Source: Schaalia canis (GTDB lineage Bacteria; Actinomycetota; Actinomycetes; Actinomycetales; Actinomycetaceae). Taken from it: a stretch of DNA of 64,000 bases. The notes below the pieces were generated by a model that made no database searches, was not told the DNA's origin, and was given only the letters and a program-made list of their open reading frames with translations. Shown in pieces: positions 33,836 to 42,686 of the stretch. The stretch lies in contig NZ_RQZF01000002.1 in assembly GCF_003858455.1 (NCBI RefSeq), forward strand, positions 186,001 to 250,000, read 5' to 3'. Each line of letters opens with the position of its first letter. The first letter of the stretch is position 1. The position numbers were made by a program, and so were the translations under genes.

Positions 33836-35449
33836 TTACAGCTTCTTCACCAGAGGGAAGGTAATCGTCTCGCGAATACCCTGCCCGGTCAGCGCCATGA
33901 GCAGTCGATCCAGGCCCATACCCATGCCACCAGCAGGCGGCATACCGTATTCCATTGCCATGAGGAAGTCCTCATCAAGAATCATTGCCTCAGGGTCGCC
34001 ATCAGCGGCAGCCAGGGCTTGCGCTTCGAAACGCTGACGTTGGATGACAGGATCAACCAGCTCCGAGTAGGCGGTGGCCAGCTCGAAGCCCCGCACGTAG
34101 AGGTCCCACTTTTCAACCACGCCCGGCTTAGAGCGGTGCCCTCGGGTCAGCGGCGACGAATCCTCGGGGTAGTCCCGAACGAAGGTCGGTTCCCAGAGCT
34201 GGTCACCAACAGCGACCTCGAAGAGGGTTTCAGCAACCTTACCGGTGACGTAGTGGTCGGGCACTTCCTCATCAAAGTCACGTGTGAGGATCTCTACAAG
34301 CTCCTCACGCGGGGTCTGGGCGGTGATGGTGCGGCCGATGGCCTCGGAGGTCGCCTCGTACATGGAGATTTCCTTCCATGAACCAGACAGGTCGTAGGTG
34401 GAGCCGTCAGGGAGGGTGACGACCTCGGTACCCAGGGCTTCGCGGGCGGCGCGTTGAATGAATTCGCGAGTGCGGCGGGCCATGGTGTCGTAGGAGCCGT
34501 AGGCTTCGTAGGCCTCAAGCATGGTGAACTCAGGCGAGTGCGAGGAGTCAGCGCCCTCATTACGGAAGTTGCGGTTGATCTCAAAGACCTTATCCACACC
34601 GCCAACGACTGCGCGCTTAAGGAAGAGCTCAGGCGCGATGCGCAAGAACAGTTCCGTGTCGTAAGCGTTCATGTGAGTGCTGAAGGGGCGGGCGGCGGCA
34701 CCGCCGTGCAGGACCTGCAGCATGGGGGTTTCGATTTCGATGAAGCCGGCCTCGTCAAAGTAGGCGCGCAGGGACTTCACGACCTTGGCGCGCATCCTCA
34801 CCATGTCGCGGGCTGCGGGGCGCACGATCATGTCGAGGTAGCGGCGGCGTACTCGCATGTCTTCCGACAGGCTCATCTCGGTGCCGTCTTCGGCCGTGTA
34901 GGTCTTCGGCAGGGGGCGTAGGGACTTTGCGGCAATCGCCCATGCAGGGACGGGGTCGCCCTCGTTGATGCCGGGGGTGGTCAGGCCTGCAGGAGCGGTG
35001 CCGGGGCAGGCGAGGACGGAGAGCTCACCGCGGCGCGAGGAAATGACGCGGCCGTGGATGAAGAGGTGGTCGCCAAGGTCAACGTCAGCCTTGTATTGGG
35101 CCAGGGATTCGACGCCTACTTCAGCGGCGGAGAGCATGACTTGGATGCGGTTTCCGGCGCCGTCTTGAAGGGTAGCGAAGCAGAGTTTGCCGCCGTTGCG
35201 GGCGAGCATGACGCGTCCGGCGATGCCGACCTCGTCAGTGGTTTCGTCACCTGCTTCAAGGTGGGCGTACTTTTCGCGGATTTCCTCAATGGTGGAAGAG
35301 ATAGCCAGCACAACGGGGTAGGCCTCGGTGCCGGCGTCCAGCATGCGCTGACGCTTTTCCGCACGAACTCGCACCTGCTCGGGTGCGTCGTCGGCAACGT
35401 CAGTGGGGAGTTCGGGGGTGTCAATCTTTGCGTCAGTCACGTCTACCAT
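33836..35449 (-). CDS. lysS: Lysyl-tRNA synthetase, class II
   Basis: 537 aa, slightly longer than the ~500 norm because of an acidic N-terminal extension of about 35 residues. The OB-fold anticodon domain (about 60-190) includes GRVMLARNGGKLCFATLQDG. Class II motif 1 lies in VKSLRAYFDEAGFIEIETPM, motif 2 in FEINRNFRNEGADSSHSPEF and motif 3 in GMGMGLDRLLMALTG. It charges tRNA-Lys. Monocistronic and divergent from the membrane-protein gene at 35653; the 200-base gap presumably holds both promoters. Confidence 0.97.
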   Translation of the reverse strand: MVDVTDAKIDTPELPTDVADDAPEQVRVRAEKRQRMLDAGTEAYPVVLAISSTIEEIREKYAHLEAGDETTDEVGIAGRVMLARNGGKLCFATLQDGAGNRIQVMLSAAEVGVESLAQYKADVDLGDHLFIHGRVISSRRGELSVLACPGTAPAGLTTPGINEGDPVPAWAIAAKSLRPLPKTYTAEDGTEMSLSEDMRVRRRYLDMIVRPAARDMVRMRAKVVKSLRAYFDEAGFIEIETPMLQVLHGGAAARPFSTHMNAYDTELFLRIAPELFLKRAVVGGVDKVFEINRNFRNEGADSSHSPEFTMLEAYEAYGSYDTMARRTREFIQRAAREALGTEVVTLPDGSTYDLSGSWKEISMYEATSEAIGRTITAQTPREELVEILTRDFDEEVPDHYVTGKVAETLFEVAVGDQLWEPTFVRDYPEDSSPLTRGHRSKPGVVEKWDLYVRGFELATAYSELVDPVIQRQRFEAQALAAADGDPEAMILDEDFLMAMEYGMPPAGGMGMGLDRLLMALTGQGIRETITFPLVKKL

Positions 35450-35652
35450 CTTAGCGCCTTGGTTTTGTGGCTGGTTTTCTTGTTTGGCGAGGCCACCGCC
35501 AGGGTCGTTGTGCGGATGAGGTGAGTCTGTGGGTGCTTGCCTCGCATAGGATGTGAGAGGTTCACCTATTGGCTGTGCGGAGTGAAAGCTCGCCCTTCAC
35601 TGCTTGGTGGTGTGGCGGGTTTGAGAATATGTGTCGAGCGTGAAGGTGTGTG

Positions 35653-36597
35653 ATGGGATCGGTGTCTGTACCTGCATCAAGTGATGCGGAAGGAAAGGAT
35701 GGGGCTGAAGCCCGCCCGCGCCAGGAGACTCGAGGCATTCGCGGATTATGGTCGCGTGTGCGAGATTCGCGTTTTGGGCACGAACTGCGCTGGACCTTCA
35801 CCTGGCCGATGCTGTGGATTCAGAGCGTGGCAATTAACCTCGCCCTGGCGGCTTTCTATCTGCTCTTCAAGCAGCCTGATCTGGGTGGGCACTACAACTC
35901 GCTCATGCTGTACTGCGTGTACTTTTCGACCTTTATTCTTGCTGATGTCACCACAACCAATATCTTCGGTCTTGATGTCCCTCGCACCACAGAGGCACTA
36001 AATGAGGGCCAGTCGTTCGTGCGGATTCTTTTACGCAAGAATGCCGTGCAGTGCGTTGTCATTGTGCTACCCATGCTGGTCATTACAGCCGCGTGGACAG
36101 AGTATCTCTATCACGACTCCGAGATGATGCGGACGATCCCTGGGGTTCTCTATCCGATGGTCTTGTTTATGGCTCTGGGCAACCTCATTAGCGTGTTGTA
36201 TCCGGTGGCTCAGGCACCGTTTTCCTGGCATGTGCGTTCCTGGAGGAAGTGGCGCTGCCAGGTGCCGCTGCTCATCTCTTACGCGATTCCCTACATATTT
36301 TTTGCCGTGTGGGTGTACACGGATCTGCCAACTTGGCTCAACACTTTCCTACGGGATGCGGGGAGCGATGATTTCGTCCCGCCCTCCGAAGATGCCGCCG
36401 CCTTGCTGATTGCCTCATTCGTCATTTACTGGGCAATGACTATCCTTGCCGCCCTTATCTTCCATTGGCGGGGCTTTGTGTTCGCCGGGCAAAAGAGCTT
36501 GATTGAAGAAGCACCTTTTGATGAGGACACGCTTTCTGCACTCGCACAGTGGGAACCTCAAAGGGAGCATGCGAACGTGACGGCAGCTTCCGTATAA
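35653..36597 (+). CDS. Multi-span membrane protein, unknown function
   Basis: 314 aa with six predicted membrane helices starting near residues 50, 85, 130, 165, 215 and 265, and cytosolic tails at both ends. The layout (WTFTWPMLWIQSVAINLALAAFY first helix; long loop DVTTTNIFGLDVPRTTEAL) resembles the membrane-spanning subunits of ABC-2-type exporters, but no ATPase gene is adjacent and no clear family motif is seen. ATG 35653 follows GAAGG; a GTG directly before it is equally in frame. Function unknown. Confidence 0.65.
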   Translation: MGSVSVPASSDAEGKDGAEARPRQETRGIRGLWSRVRDSRFGHELRWTFTWPMLWIQSVAINLALAAFYLLFKQPDLGGHYNSLMLYCVYFSTFILADVTTTNIFGLDVPRTTEALNEGQSFVRILLRKNAVQCVVIVLPMLVITAAWTEYLYHDSEMMRTIPGVLYPMVLFMALGNLISVLYPVAQAPFSWHVRSWRKWRCQVPLLISYAIPYIFFAVWVYTDLPTWLNTFLRDAGSDDFVPPSEDAAALLIASFVIYWAMTILAALIFHWRGFVFAGQKSLIEEAPFDEDTLSALAQWEPQREHANVTAASV

Positions 36598-36735
36598 GCC
36601 ATGCGCTAGGCTACGGGGCGCTAAGCCTTTCCACCCCTCAGTGATGCGGGGAAACTCCACGTTCTCCTGGCGTCGATAGCCCCCCTTGTGCTCGATACCA
36701 AGCCGACCTTCTGGCTTACGCCTACAGCCTTGCCC

Positions 36736-37200
36736 CTACAGGCCTGAAGATTTCAGGCCCCGTGCCTGCGCAGCCGGATGATCCTCGGGCACCTCACCCG
36801 GGTTTGCGCCCGTCTCAACGATGCGATTCTTCGCATCTACAAACACCACGCTGGGTTTCCAGGTGCGCACCCGCGACTCGGGCACATGCGAGTAGGCAAT
36901 GATAATGACCAGGTCACCAGGGTTCACCAGGTGTGCGGCAGCACCATTAATCTGCAGGACACCCGAACCTCGCTCCCCGGCGATGGTGTAGGTCGACAGG
37001 CGTGAGCCGTTGTCGATGTCGACAATGTCAACGCGCTGGCCTTCAGCAATGTCAGCAGCGTCAAGCAGGTCAGCATCAATGGTGACGGATCCAACGTAAT
37101 GCAAGTCTGCGCTGGTGACGGTGGCGCGATGGATCTTGCCATGCACCATTTCGCGCATGATTTCGGGCTGAATAATGCCCTGAGAGGCGTTCATGGTCAT
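36736..37200 (-). CDS. panD: Aspartate 1-decarboxylase
   Basis: 154 aa, about 15-25 residues longer than typical because of extra residues at each end. It makes beta-alanine for pantothenate. The proenzyme self-cleaves between Gly and Ser in HYVGSVTID, creating the pyruvoyl group. Supporting segments are [33 protein letters not shown] and [11 protein letters not shown]. Its ATG overlaps the panC stop (ATGA, 37197-37200), so it is coupled to panC. panB is not in the window. Confidence 0.95.
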   Translation of the reverse strand: MTMNASQGIIQPEIMREMVHGKIHRATVTSADLHYVGSVTIDADLLDAADIAEGQRVDIVDIDNGSRLSTYTIAGERGSGVLQINGAAAHLVNPGDLVIIIAYSHVPESRVRTWKPSVVFVDAKNRIVETGANPGEVPEDHPAAQARGLKSSGL

Positions 37201-38207
37201 CCTCGGACCTCCACGGTCATCACCGCATTATCAATCAGGCGTGTGGTACCCACTCGGGCAGCAATCAAGAGACGCGCCTGCACACGTCCGCTTGGGTGCC
37301 CAGCACTCACTGGCTGGAATGAATGATCGTCAACCAGTTCAACATAGTCGATTTCCACGCCAGGTTCTGCATCCAACACTTGACGCGCGGAGGCGATCAC
37401 CAGGGCGGGGGGAGCACCGGCGGCTGCGGCCTCGTCGGCCACGCGAAGGGCACGATTGAGGGAGCGGGCGCTCACACGTTCCTCAGCCGAAAGGTACTGA
37501 TTACGGCTAGAGAGGGCCACCCCATCCGTGTCACGCACGATCGGCACACCCACGATCTGAACTGGCATATCAAGGTCACGCACGAAAGCGCGAATAACAG
37601 CAAGCTGCTGCGCGTCTTTCTCACCGAACAGGGCGACCTGCGGGCGGGTCAGGTTCAGTACCTTCGTCACCACAAGTGCCACACCGGCAAAATGCGTGGG
37701 GCGGGAGGCTCCCTCAAGGTGACGACCGACGGGGCCAGGATCGAGCGTGATGAGGGGTTCTTCAGGGTAAACATCCTCCGGGGCGGGTGCCCATACGAGG
37801 TCGGCTCCCACCGTGGTGAGGGCGGCGACATCGGCCTCAAGGGTGCGGGGGTAGGCGTCGAAGTCCTCACCGGGGGCGAATTGGGTGGGGTTGACGAAGA
37901 TCGTGACGACAACATGGTCGGCATGGGTGTGGGCCTGGCGAACGAGTTCCAGGTGCCCCTCATGGAGGGCACCCATCGTCATGACGAGGCCAACGCTGCC
38001 AGGCAGTTCAGCCAAGGCGGCCAGATAATCGGCGCGACTGTGAACCACGCGGGGAGGTTGGCCTGCGGCACCTGCATTGGAATCCGTTGCGTGCGCAGCA
38101 GTAGGAGCAGTGGCTGCTGCATAACCGCCAGCTGCTGTGTCACTGCTAGCCACTGTTCCGCCGTCAGTCGCTGCGAGGTGATGATTCTCTGTCTTGCCAG
38201 AAGTCAT
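37197..38207 (-). CDS. panC: Pantothenate synthetase
   Basis: 336 aa. It joins pantoate and beta-alanine using ATP. An Ala/Thr-rich N-terminal extension of about 50 residues has no counterpart in most PanC proteins. The catalytic part starts [12 protein letters not shown] and holds the HIGH-like [14 protein letters not shown], the pantoate site [28 protein letters not shown], and the KMSKS-like [10 protein letters not shown]. The true start could lie inside the extension. First gene of the panCD pair; the region upstream (38208-38529) separates it from a reductase-like gene. Confidence 0.95.
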   Translation of the reverse strand: MTSGKTENHHLAATDGGTVASSDTAAGGYAAATAPTAAHATDSNAGAAGQPPRVVHSRADYLAALAELPGSVGLVMTMGALHEGHLELVRQAHTHADHVVVTIFVNPTQFAPGEDFDAYPRTLEADVAALTTVGADLVWAPAPEDVYPEEPLITLDPGPVGRHLEGASRPTHFAGVALVVTKVLNLTRPQVALFGEKDAQQLAVIRAFVRDLDMPVQIVGVPIVRDTDGVALSSRNQYLSAEERVSARSLNRALRVADEAAAAGAPPALVIASARQVLDAEPGVEIDYVELVDDHSFQPVSAGHPSGRVQARLLIAARVGTTRLIDNAVMTVEVRG

Positions 38208-38529
38208 GGCTCTATTTTCCCTCTTTCACCTGAACCTGCGCGCTTCCAAAGATGAGCGATGCCCCACGAGACCACGGTGGAATAGGACACTCTCTGTCCA
38301 CTCCCTTTGTGCACCCCCTCTGCACGTCTTTTTGAGACCCTCTCTTGCATGTGCCTTTGGAGGCCCTGCGCTCCCACATGTGCGCCCAGGCAGTGATGCG
38401 GCTGCTGATACTCCCTTTTTGCCGTGGAGTCACATGTGGGAACCCAACAGCAGATGTCCTCATGTGCGATTCTTTCTGTGCAAAGAAGGCGTGAAATATC
38501 CGCGTGGGCAGGAGATGCTTTGACTGGGA
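38208..38529. other. 322-base gap upstream of panC
   Basis: No credible gene; overlapping frames on both strands look like noise. It contains an 11-bp inverted repeat, TCCCACATGTG (38372-38382) and CACATGTGGGA (38431-38441), 48 bases apart, with a T5 run between them, plus a third related CTCATGTGCG near 38460. These could be operator half-sites or a loose hairpin. Confidence 0.45.
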
Positions 38530-39519
38530 TCAAAGCTCCAGGCCACGCTCCCCCAGGGCATCGAGAATTTCCAGCGCAGCACGCTCAGAGATCGCACCTT
38601 TTCGTTGGAGCATTGCCACTGTTTGGCGGGTCATGTGCGCGTAGGTGTGTGCGACCTGCTCGGTAGTGAAATCCCGTGGGCCGTGTCCTTGCAGACCCCC
38701 CTCACTGACCCCGCCCGATGTCTCAATCAACATCTTGCTTGGGGCCTCTGCTGGCGCACGCCTTGAGGTATCCATCAGCGCTCGAAGATGGGCGCTAATA
38801 GTTCCTGCATCCCCGCGCAGAATCGGGCCGGAAAGGCCTGCGCTGCCATCGCGCAGGACGCGATCAAGGGCGGCTTCGCACAGTGGCCGCAGGTAGGCGC
38901 CCGGGTCCTCCACTCCTGCAGCCCGCAGAGTGTCCTGAGCTTGGGCGAGCAGAGTGACCAGGAAGTTTGCGCCATGAGCCAAGGCTGCGTGGTAGAGGGT
39001 ACGCGCCTCTTCTGCGACAACCACCGGCTCACCGCCCATCTCCACGACAAGGGCCTGAGCAATAGGAAGAACCGGCGCAGCAGCGGTCACCGCGAAAGGC
39101 GTGCCCACTAGTCGGGCAACATCCACCGAGGTCCCCGTGAAGGTCATCGCCGGATGGATGGCCAATGTGATTGCCCCGCACGACTGTGCGGGTGCCAGAA
39201 CACCCACCCCATGTGCGCCTGAGACGTGCACAACAAGTTGGCCGGGCTGCCAGGCCTTCAGTGTTGCAAGGCCTTCAACAAGAGGCCCAATTTCGTCATC
39301 GGGGATGGCAATAACAACCAGCTCACAGCGCTCAACGAGGGTGCGTACATCAAGAATCGGGATGCCCGGAAGCATCGCATCAGCTCGCTCGCGGGATGCC
39401 TCCGACGATGCTGTGACACCAACAATGGCGTGCCCGGCGGCGCGCAGGGCAGATCCGATGACGGGCCCGACATGCCCCATACCGATAATGCCGACACCAA
39501 GGCGGCCTGGCTGGTTCAT
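38530..39519 (-). CDS. Rossmann-like/DUF2520 oxidoreductase, possible ketopantoate reductase
   Basis: 329 aa. The N-terminal NAD(P)-binding fold has GVGIIGMGHVGPVIGSALRAAG (dinucleotide glycine motif), then VVIAIPDDEI and VVHVSGAHG. The C-terminal DUF2520 domain is helical (YHAALAHGANFLVTLL). The DUF2520 family resembles ketopantoate/6-phosphogluconate-type reductases. Its location just upstream of panC-panD makes a pantothenate step plausible, but this is inference. Its ATG overlaps the stop of the next PH-domain gene by 4 bases (39516-39519), so it is translated with those membrane genes. Confidence 0.75.
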   Translation of the reverse strand: MNQPGRLGVGIIGMGHVGPVIGSALRAAGHAIVGVTASSEASRERADAMLPGIPILDVRTLVERCELVVIAIPDDEIGPLVEGLATLKAWQPGQLVVHVSGAHGVGVLAPAQSCGAITLAIHPAMTFTGTSVDVARLVGTPFAVTAAAPVLPIAQALVVEMGGEPVVVAEEARTLYHAALAHGANFLVTLLAQAQDTLRAAGVEDPGAYLRPLCEAALDRVLRDGSAGLSGPILRGDAGTISAHLRALMDTSRRAPAEAPSKMLIETSGGVSEGGLQGHGPRDFTTEQVAHTYAHMTRQTVAMLQRKGAISERAALEILDALGERGLEL

Positions 39520-41330
39520 TGTGTGTCTTCCCTGGGCGCCTGTGTTCCCATCTGCGAAGTAGGTGCGACAGAGTCACTGGGGGCTATCTGCTCGACATGC
39601 TGGGGGTTGGCCTCTGCGCGGGGTACATGCACGCCCAACTCGTTATTGCTGCTGTCCGCGCCACTGTTGTTGGCCTCGTCGCTGTTGTAGGCGCTGCTGG
39701 ACTTGGTGCTTTCAGAGTCCAGAGCGTCGTGGACGCGCTGCATCCATTTCTCAGGGGGCTCAGAGGCGCGGCGTTGACTCGACAGCGTGAGGAGCTCGCT
39801 CATGAGGTCTGCCGCGAGCGCAGTGTCAACATGTTCGGCGTGAGCGTTGATGGTGCCAGGCACGATCTCCATGTGTAGGGAGCACAGGTTGTAGCGGCGC
39901 TCAAGGGGGCCCTGGTGGACGGACATTGATTGAAGGCGTTCAACGGGTGCGATAGTCATTCGACGGTTGAACCAGCCATCGCGCAGGGCAAAGACGGTGT
40001 TTGTGAGGGCGACGGCGCGTCGTTTCCAGGCGACCCAGTCCAGCCAACGGGTGTCGGGGCGGTTCGGCTGGAAGTAGCGGTTGTGTGTGGAGTTGACGCC
40101 ATGGAGGGCTTCTTGAATGAATGCCAGAGGGTCGTCGACTCCGAGGTCGCGCACGACGAGCCATAGGGCGAGTTCTGCCTGCTGGCGGGTGCCGACTGGC
40201 AGCAGCACGTCGGAGGCTTGCGAGGTTGAGCCATTGTTATCCGAGCCAGTGGCGTAGCCTGCCTGGAGGATGCGCACGCGGTACCAGTCGCGCGATCGCC
40301 ATAGTAGGGGTTGGACAACGTGGACGGCGTGGACCCTGCGCGGGGGGATGGTTTGTGAGCGGGTTTCGAGGAGTCCGCGTCGGATGCGTATGCCGTCAGG
40401 AGAGACAGCCGCGGTGAAGTTAAATTCGCCGACAAAGCGGTTCCAGAGGTAGGAGCCCACACCAAGGACGAGGGGCAACAGGCCCGGCAGGGCGGCGAAA
40501 GCTACGGTCCTCTCCCACAGGAAGAGTCCAATCATTACCCCCAGAGCGATGAGGGTCAGTAGGGCGGCAATAATGACGCCGACTGAGCGCAGCAGGGATT
40601 CAATGAGCATTCCCGAGGAGATTTGGTAGAGCTGCCGTTCGGGAGCCTCAGCAAATGCGGGGGTGGGGCTGGGAGCCTGCACGCCTTCGTTGATTCCGGG
40701 TGTGTGCCCGGCGGTGGCGTGTGCGGCGCTTGTGGGGGCCTCTCCTGCTGCCTGGGGTGTGTGGTGGGGGATTGACGAGGGTGTCGGCGTTGCCTTGAGT
40801 CCGGCTGCGAGGGCCAGGATTTCGGCGCGTAGGGCCGTGAGGTCTTCGCTTCTTAGGTAACCGAAGGTGAAGTTCGAGTCTGCGCCGCCTGCGACCTCAA
40901 CGTGAAGTTGTCCGAGGCCGAAGAGTCGGCCGAGTACTGGGTGGACAACGTCGACAGCTTGGATGCGGTCAAGGCGTGCGTGGCGTTGGCTGCGGAAGAT
41001 GATGCCTTTACGGAACCAGAGGGCATCTGGGGTGAGTGCGTAGGTGGTGTTGCGCCATGCGAGCCAGGAGAAGAGGATGATGACGACGAGAACGAGCAGG
41101 AAGGATCCTGCTCCGATGATGACCACCGTTGCCAGGCCCAGCGATTCGGCGACTCCGAGGGAGTACAGGTCGGCGATGACTTGTGAGTTCTGATAGACAA
41201 GGAAGGCGACGAGGGCTGCCAGGGCTTTCCAGGCGTTGAGGGCTGGAGAGACCGGGTGGAGGCGTCGCCATTGGTCGGCGGGGACGCCTGCGTCAACGGC
41301 GCGCTTGTGTTCTGATGCTGAGTTGCCCAT
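39516..41330 (-). CDS. Large PH-domain membrane protein (YdbT-like)
   Basis: About 604 aa. Bacterial PH (bPH2/DUF304) domains are embedded among about four to six membrane helices: first domain near 85-165 (WRNTTYALTPDALWFRKGI, LDRIQAVDVVHPVLGR), a second around 290-370 (IRIRRGLLETRSQTIPPRRV), a third near 455-530 (RRMTIAPVERLQSMSV). The C-terminal ~70 residues are Ser/Glu-rich and disordered. It matches B. subtilis YdbT, which pairs with YdbS. The ATG at 41330 follows GAGGGG. Follows the YdbS-like gene by 8 bases. YdbS/YdbT confer resistance to some antimicrobials in Bacillus; the role here is unknown. Confidence 0.82.
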   Translation of the reverse strand: MGNSASEHKRAVDAGVPADQWRRLHPVSPALNAWKALAALVAFLVYQNSQVIADLYSLGVAESLGLATVVIIGAGSFLLVLVVIILFSWLAWRNTTYALTPDALWFRKGIIFRSQRHARLDRIQAVDVVHPVLGRLFGLGQLHVEVAGGADSNFTFGYLRSEDLTALRAEILALAAGLKATPTPSSIPHHTPQAAGEAPTSAAHATAGHTPGINEGVQAPSPTPAFAEAPERQLYQISSGMLIESLLRSVGVIIAALLTLIALGVMIGLFLWERTVAFAALPGLLPLVLGVGSYLWNRFVGEFNFTAAVSPDGIRIRRGLLETRSQTIPPRRVHAVHVVQPLLWRSRDWYRVRILQAGYATGSDNNGSTSQASDVLLPVGTRQQAELALWLVVRDLGVDDPLAFIQEALHGVNSTHNRYFQPNRPDTRWLDWVAWKRRAVALTNTVFALRDGWFNRRMTIAPVERLQSMSVHQGPLERRYNLCSLHMEIVPGTINAHAEHVDTALAADLMSELLTLSSQRRASEPPEKWMQRVHDALDSESTKSSSAYNSDEANNSGADSSNNELGVHVPRAEANPQHVEQIAPSDSVAPTSQMGTQAPREDTQ

Positions 41331-41338
41331 GTTGCCCC

Positions 41339-41821
41339 TCACAGGCCTGCCAGTTCAGCGGAGCCGCGGTGTGCGAGGAGGTCTCGCAGTCGGTTGGCTT
41401 CGGCGGCGGGAAGCCCGTCCAGGGAGCCTGCGGTTTCTGCCGACGCGGTGTGCAAAGTGATGGTGGCAATGCCGTAGTGGCGGGCGATGGGGCCTTCGTT
41501 GACATCAACGTATTGGATGCGCCCGTAGGGGACAGCGGTGAGGGAGCGGAACATGACGCCTCGGCGGATGATGAACTCGTCATCGCTTTCGGCGTATTTG
41601 ATATTGCGGACTTGGCGAGGGATGAGCCACATTGACCATGCGAAGAGAATGAGGAAGAACGCGGTGCCGATATAGAAGGCCCAGTGGACGAAGTAGCCAA
41701 GAAGTGCGGTGGCGACAATGAAGGGAAGATTTCCGATGAGGCTTCCCAGGCGTCGCACGGTGATCAACGACTCTGAGATGGGGTGAAAGTTGACGCCGTC
41801 AGGAAGAGTCGGGTTCGTCAT
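41339..41821 (-). CDS. Small PH-domain membrane protein (YdbS-like)
   Basis: About 160 aa. Two membrane helices near residues 28-70 are followed by one bPH2 domain (SDDEFIIRRGVMFRSLTAVPYGRIQYVDV, then GIATITLHTAS). The ATG at 41821 follows AAAGGAC; an in-frame ATG 66 bases upstream lacks a site. First gene of a three-gene translationally linked set: YdbS-like, YdbT-like, DUF2520. Confidence 0.82.
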   Translation of the reverse strand: MTNPTLPDGVNFHPISESLITVRRLGSLIGNLPFIVATALLGYFVHWAFYIGTAFFLILFAWSMWLIPRQVRNIKYAESDDEFIIRRGVMFRSLTAVPYGRIQYVDVNEGPIARHYGIATITLHTASAETAGSLDGLPAAEANRLRDLLAHRGSAELAGL

Positions 41822-41969
41822 GGGGCACGTCCTTTTCGGTGCGGGGGCAGTGACAATGTCATAGGTATTGTCTTCACTGTTATTCATTGTCCCACGAGGA
41901 AAAAATAGACCACAATTTTATTCATAAAACTCCCAGCGAACGTCCAGTCATTTAGGGCAGGATTATTCC

Positions 41970-42683
41970 ATGTCTGGACTTGAAAGCTCCCCCGCAGAGG
42001 CACGCCTGCTCGTCGTTGACGACGAACCCAACATCCGCGATCTCCTCGCATCTTCGCTCCGTTTCGCCGGTTTCGACGTCCTCTCCGCCGAAGATGGTGC
42101 CAGTGCCTACCGCACTGCCACCGAAGAAAATATTGACCTCATCGTCTTGGACGTCATGCTCCCCGACATGGACGGTTTCACCGTCACACGCCGCCTTCGT
42201 GAGGCCGGCATTTCAATCCCCGTTCTTTTCCTCACCGCACGCGATGACATGCGCGACAAGATCCAAGGCCTCACCGTCGGTGGCGACGATTACGTCACCA
42301 AACCCTTCGGCCTCGAAGAAGTTGTCGCACGAATCCGCGCCATTCTTCGCCGCACGATGGCCTCGTCCAATGACGATGGCACTCTGCGCGTTGGCGACCT
42401 CGTTCTTGACGAGGACGCACACGAAGTACGTCGCGCTGGCGTTGACATTGACCTCTCTCCCACCGAGTTCAAGCTCTTGCGCTACCTCATGATTAACGAG
42501 GGGCGAGTCGTCTCCAAGATGCAGATTCTTGACCACGTTTGGGAATACGACTGGGATGGCGAGGCCGCCATTGTCGAGTCCTACATCTCCTACCTGCGAC
42601 GCAAACTTGCCGTCGAGGGTGCAAGCGGTGACCTGATTCAGACGAAACGAGGAGTGGGCTACATCCTGCGTGAGGACAGCTAA
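41970..42683 (+). CDS. OmpR-family response regulator (MprA/TcrA-like)
   Basis: 237 aa. Receiver domain: DDEP acidic pair, phosphoacceptor Asp in LIVLDVMLPDMDGF (about residue 59), Thr in LFLTARDD, Lys in YVTKPFGLEE. The C-terminal winged helix (about 135-235) has DLSPTEFKLLRYLMINEGRV and the recognition region YISYLRRKL. It activates or represses genes when phosphorylated by the kinase encoded 3 bases downstream. The closest recognisable relatives are actinobacterial MprA/TcrA-type regulators; regulon unknown. Confidence 0.94.
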   Translation: MSGLESSPAEARLLVVDDEPNIRDLLASSLRFAGFDVLSAEDGASAYRTATEENIDLIVLDVMLPDMDGFTVTRRLREAGISIPVLFLTARDDMRDKIQGLTVGGDDYVTKPFGLEEVVARIRAILRRTMASSNDDGTLRVGDLVLDEDAHEVRRAGVDIDLSPTEFKLLRYLMINEGRVVSKMQILDHVWEYDWDGEAAIVESYISYLRRKLAVEGASGDLIQTKRGVGYILREDS

Positions 42684-42686
42684 GCC

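Noticed and set aside
37323..38255. 310-aa plus-strand frame opposite panC
   Set aside because: Overlaps a confident panC and is His/Gly-rich without any domain.
38204..38533. Open frames on both strands in the gap before panC
   Set aside because: Low-complexity, overlapping one another and flanking genes; no start signals.
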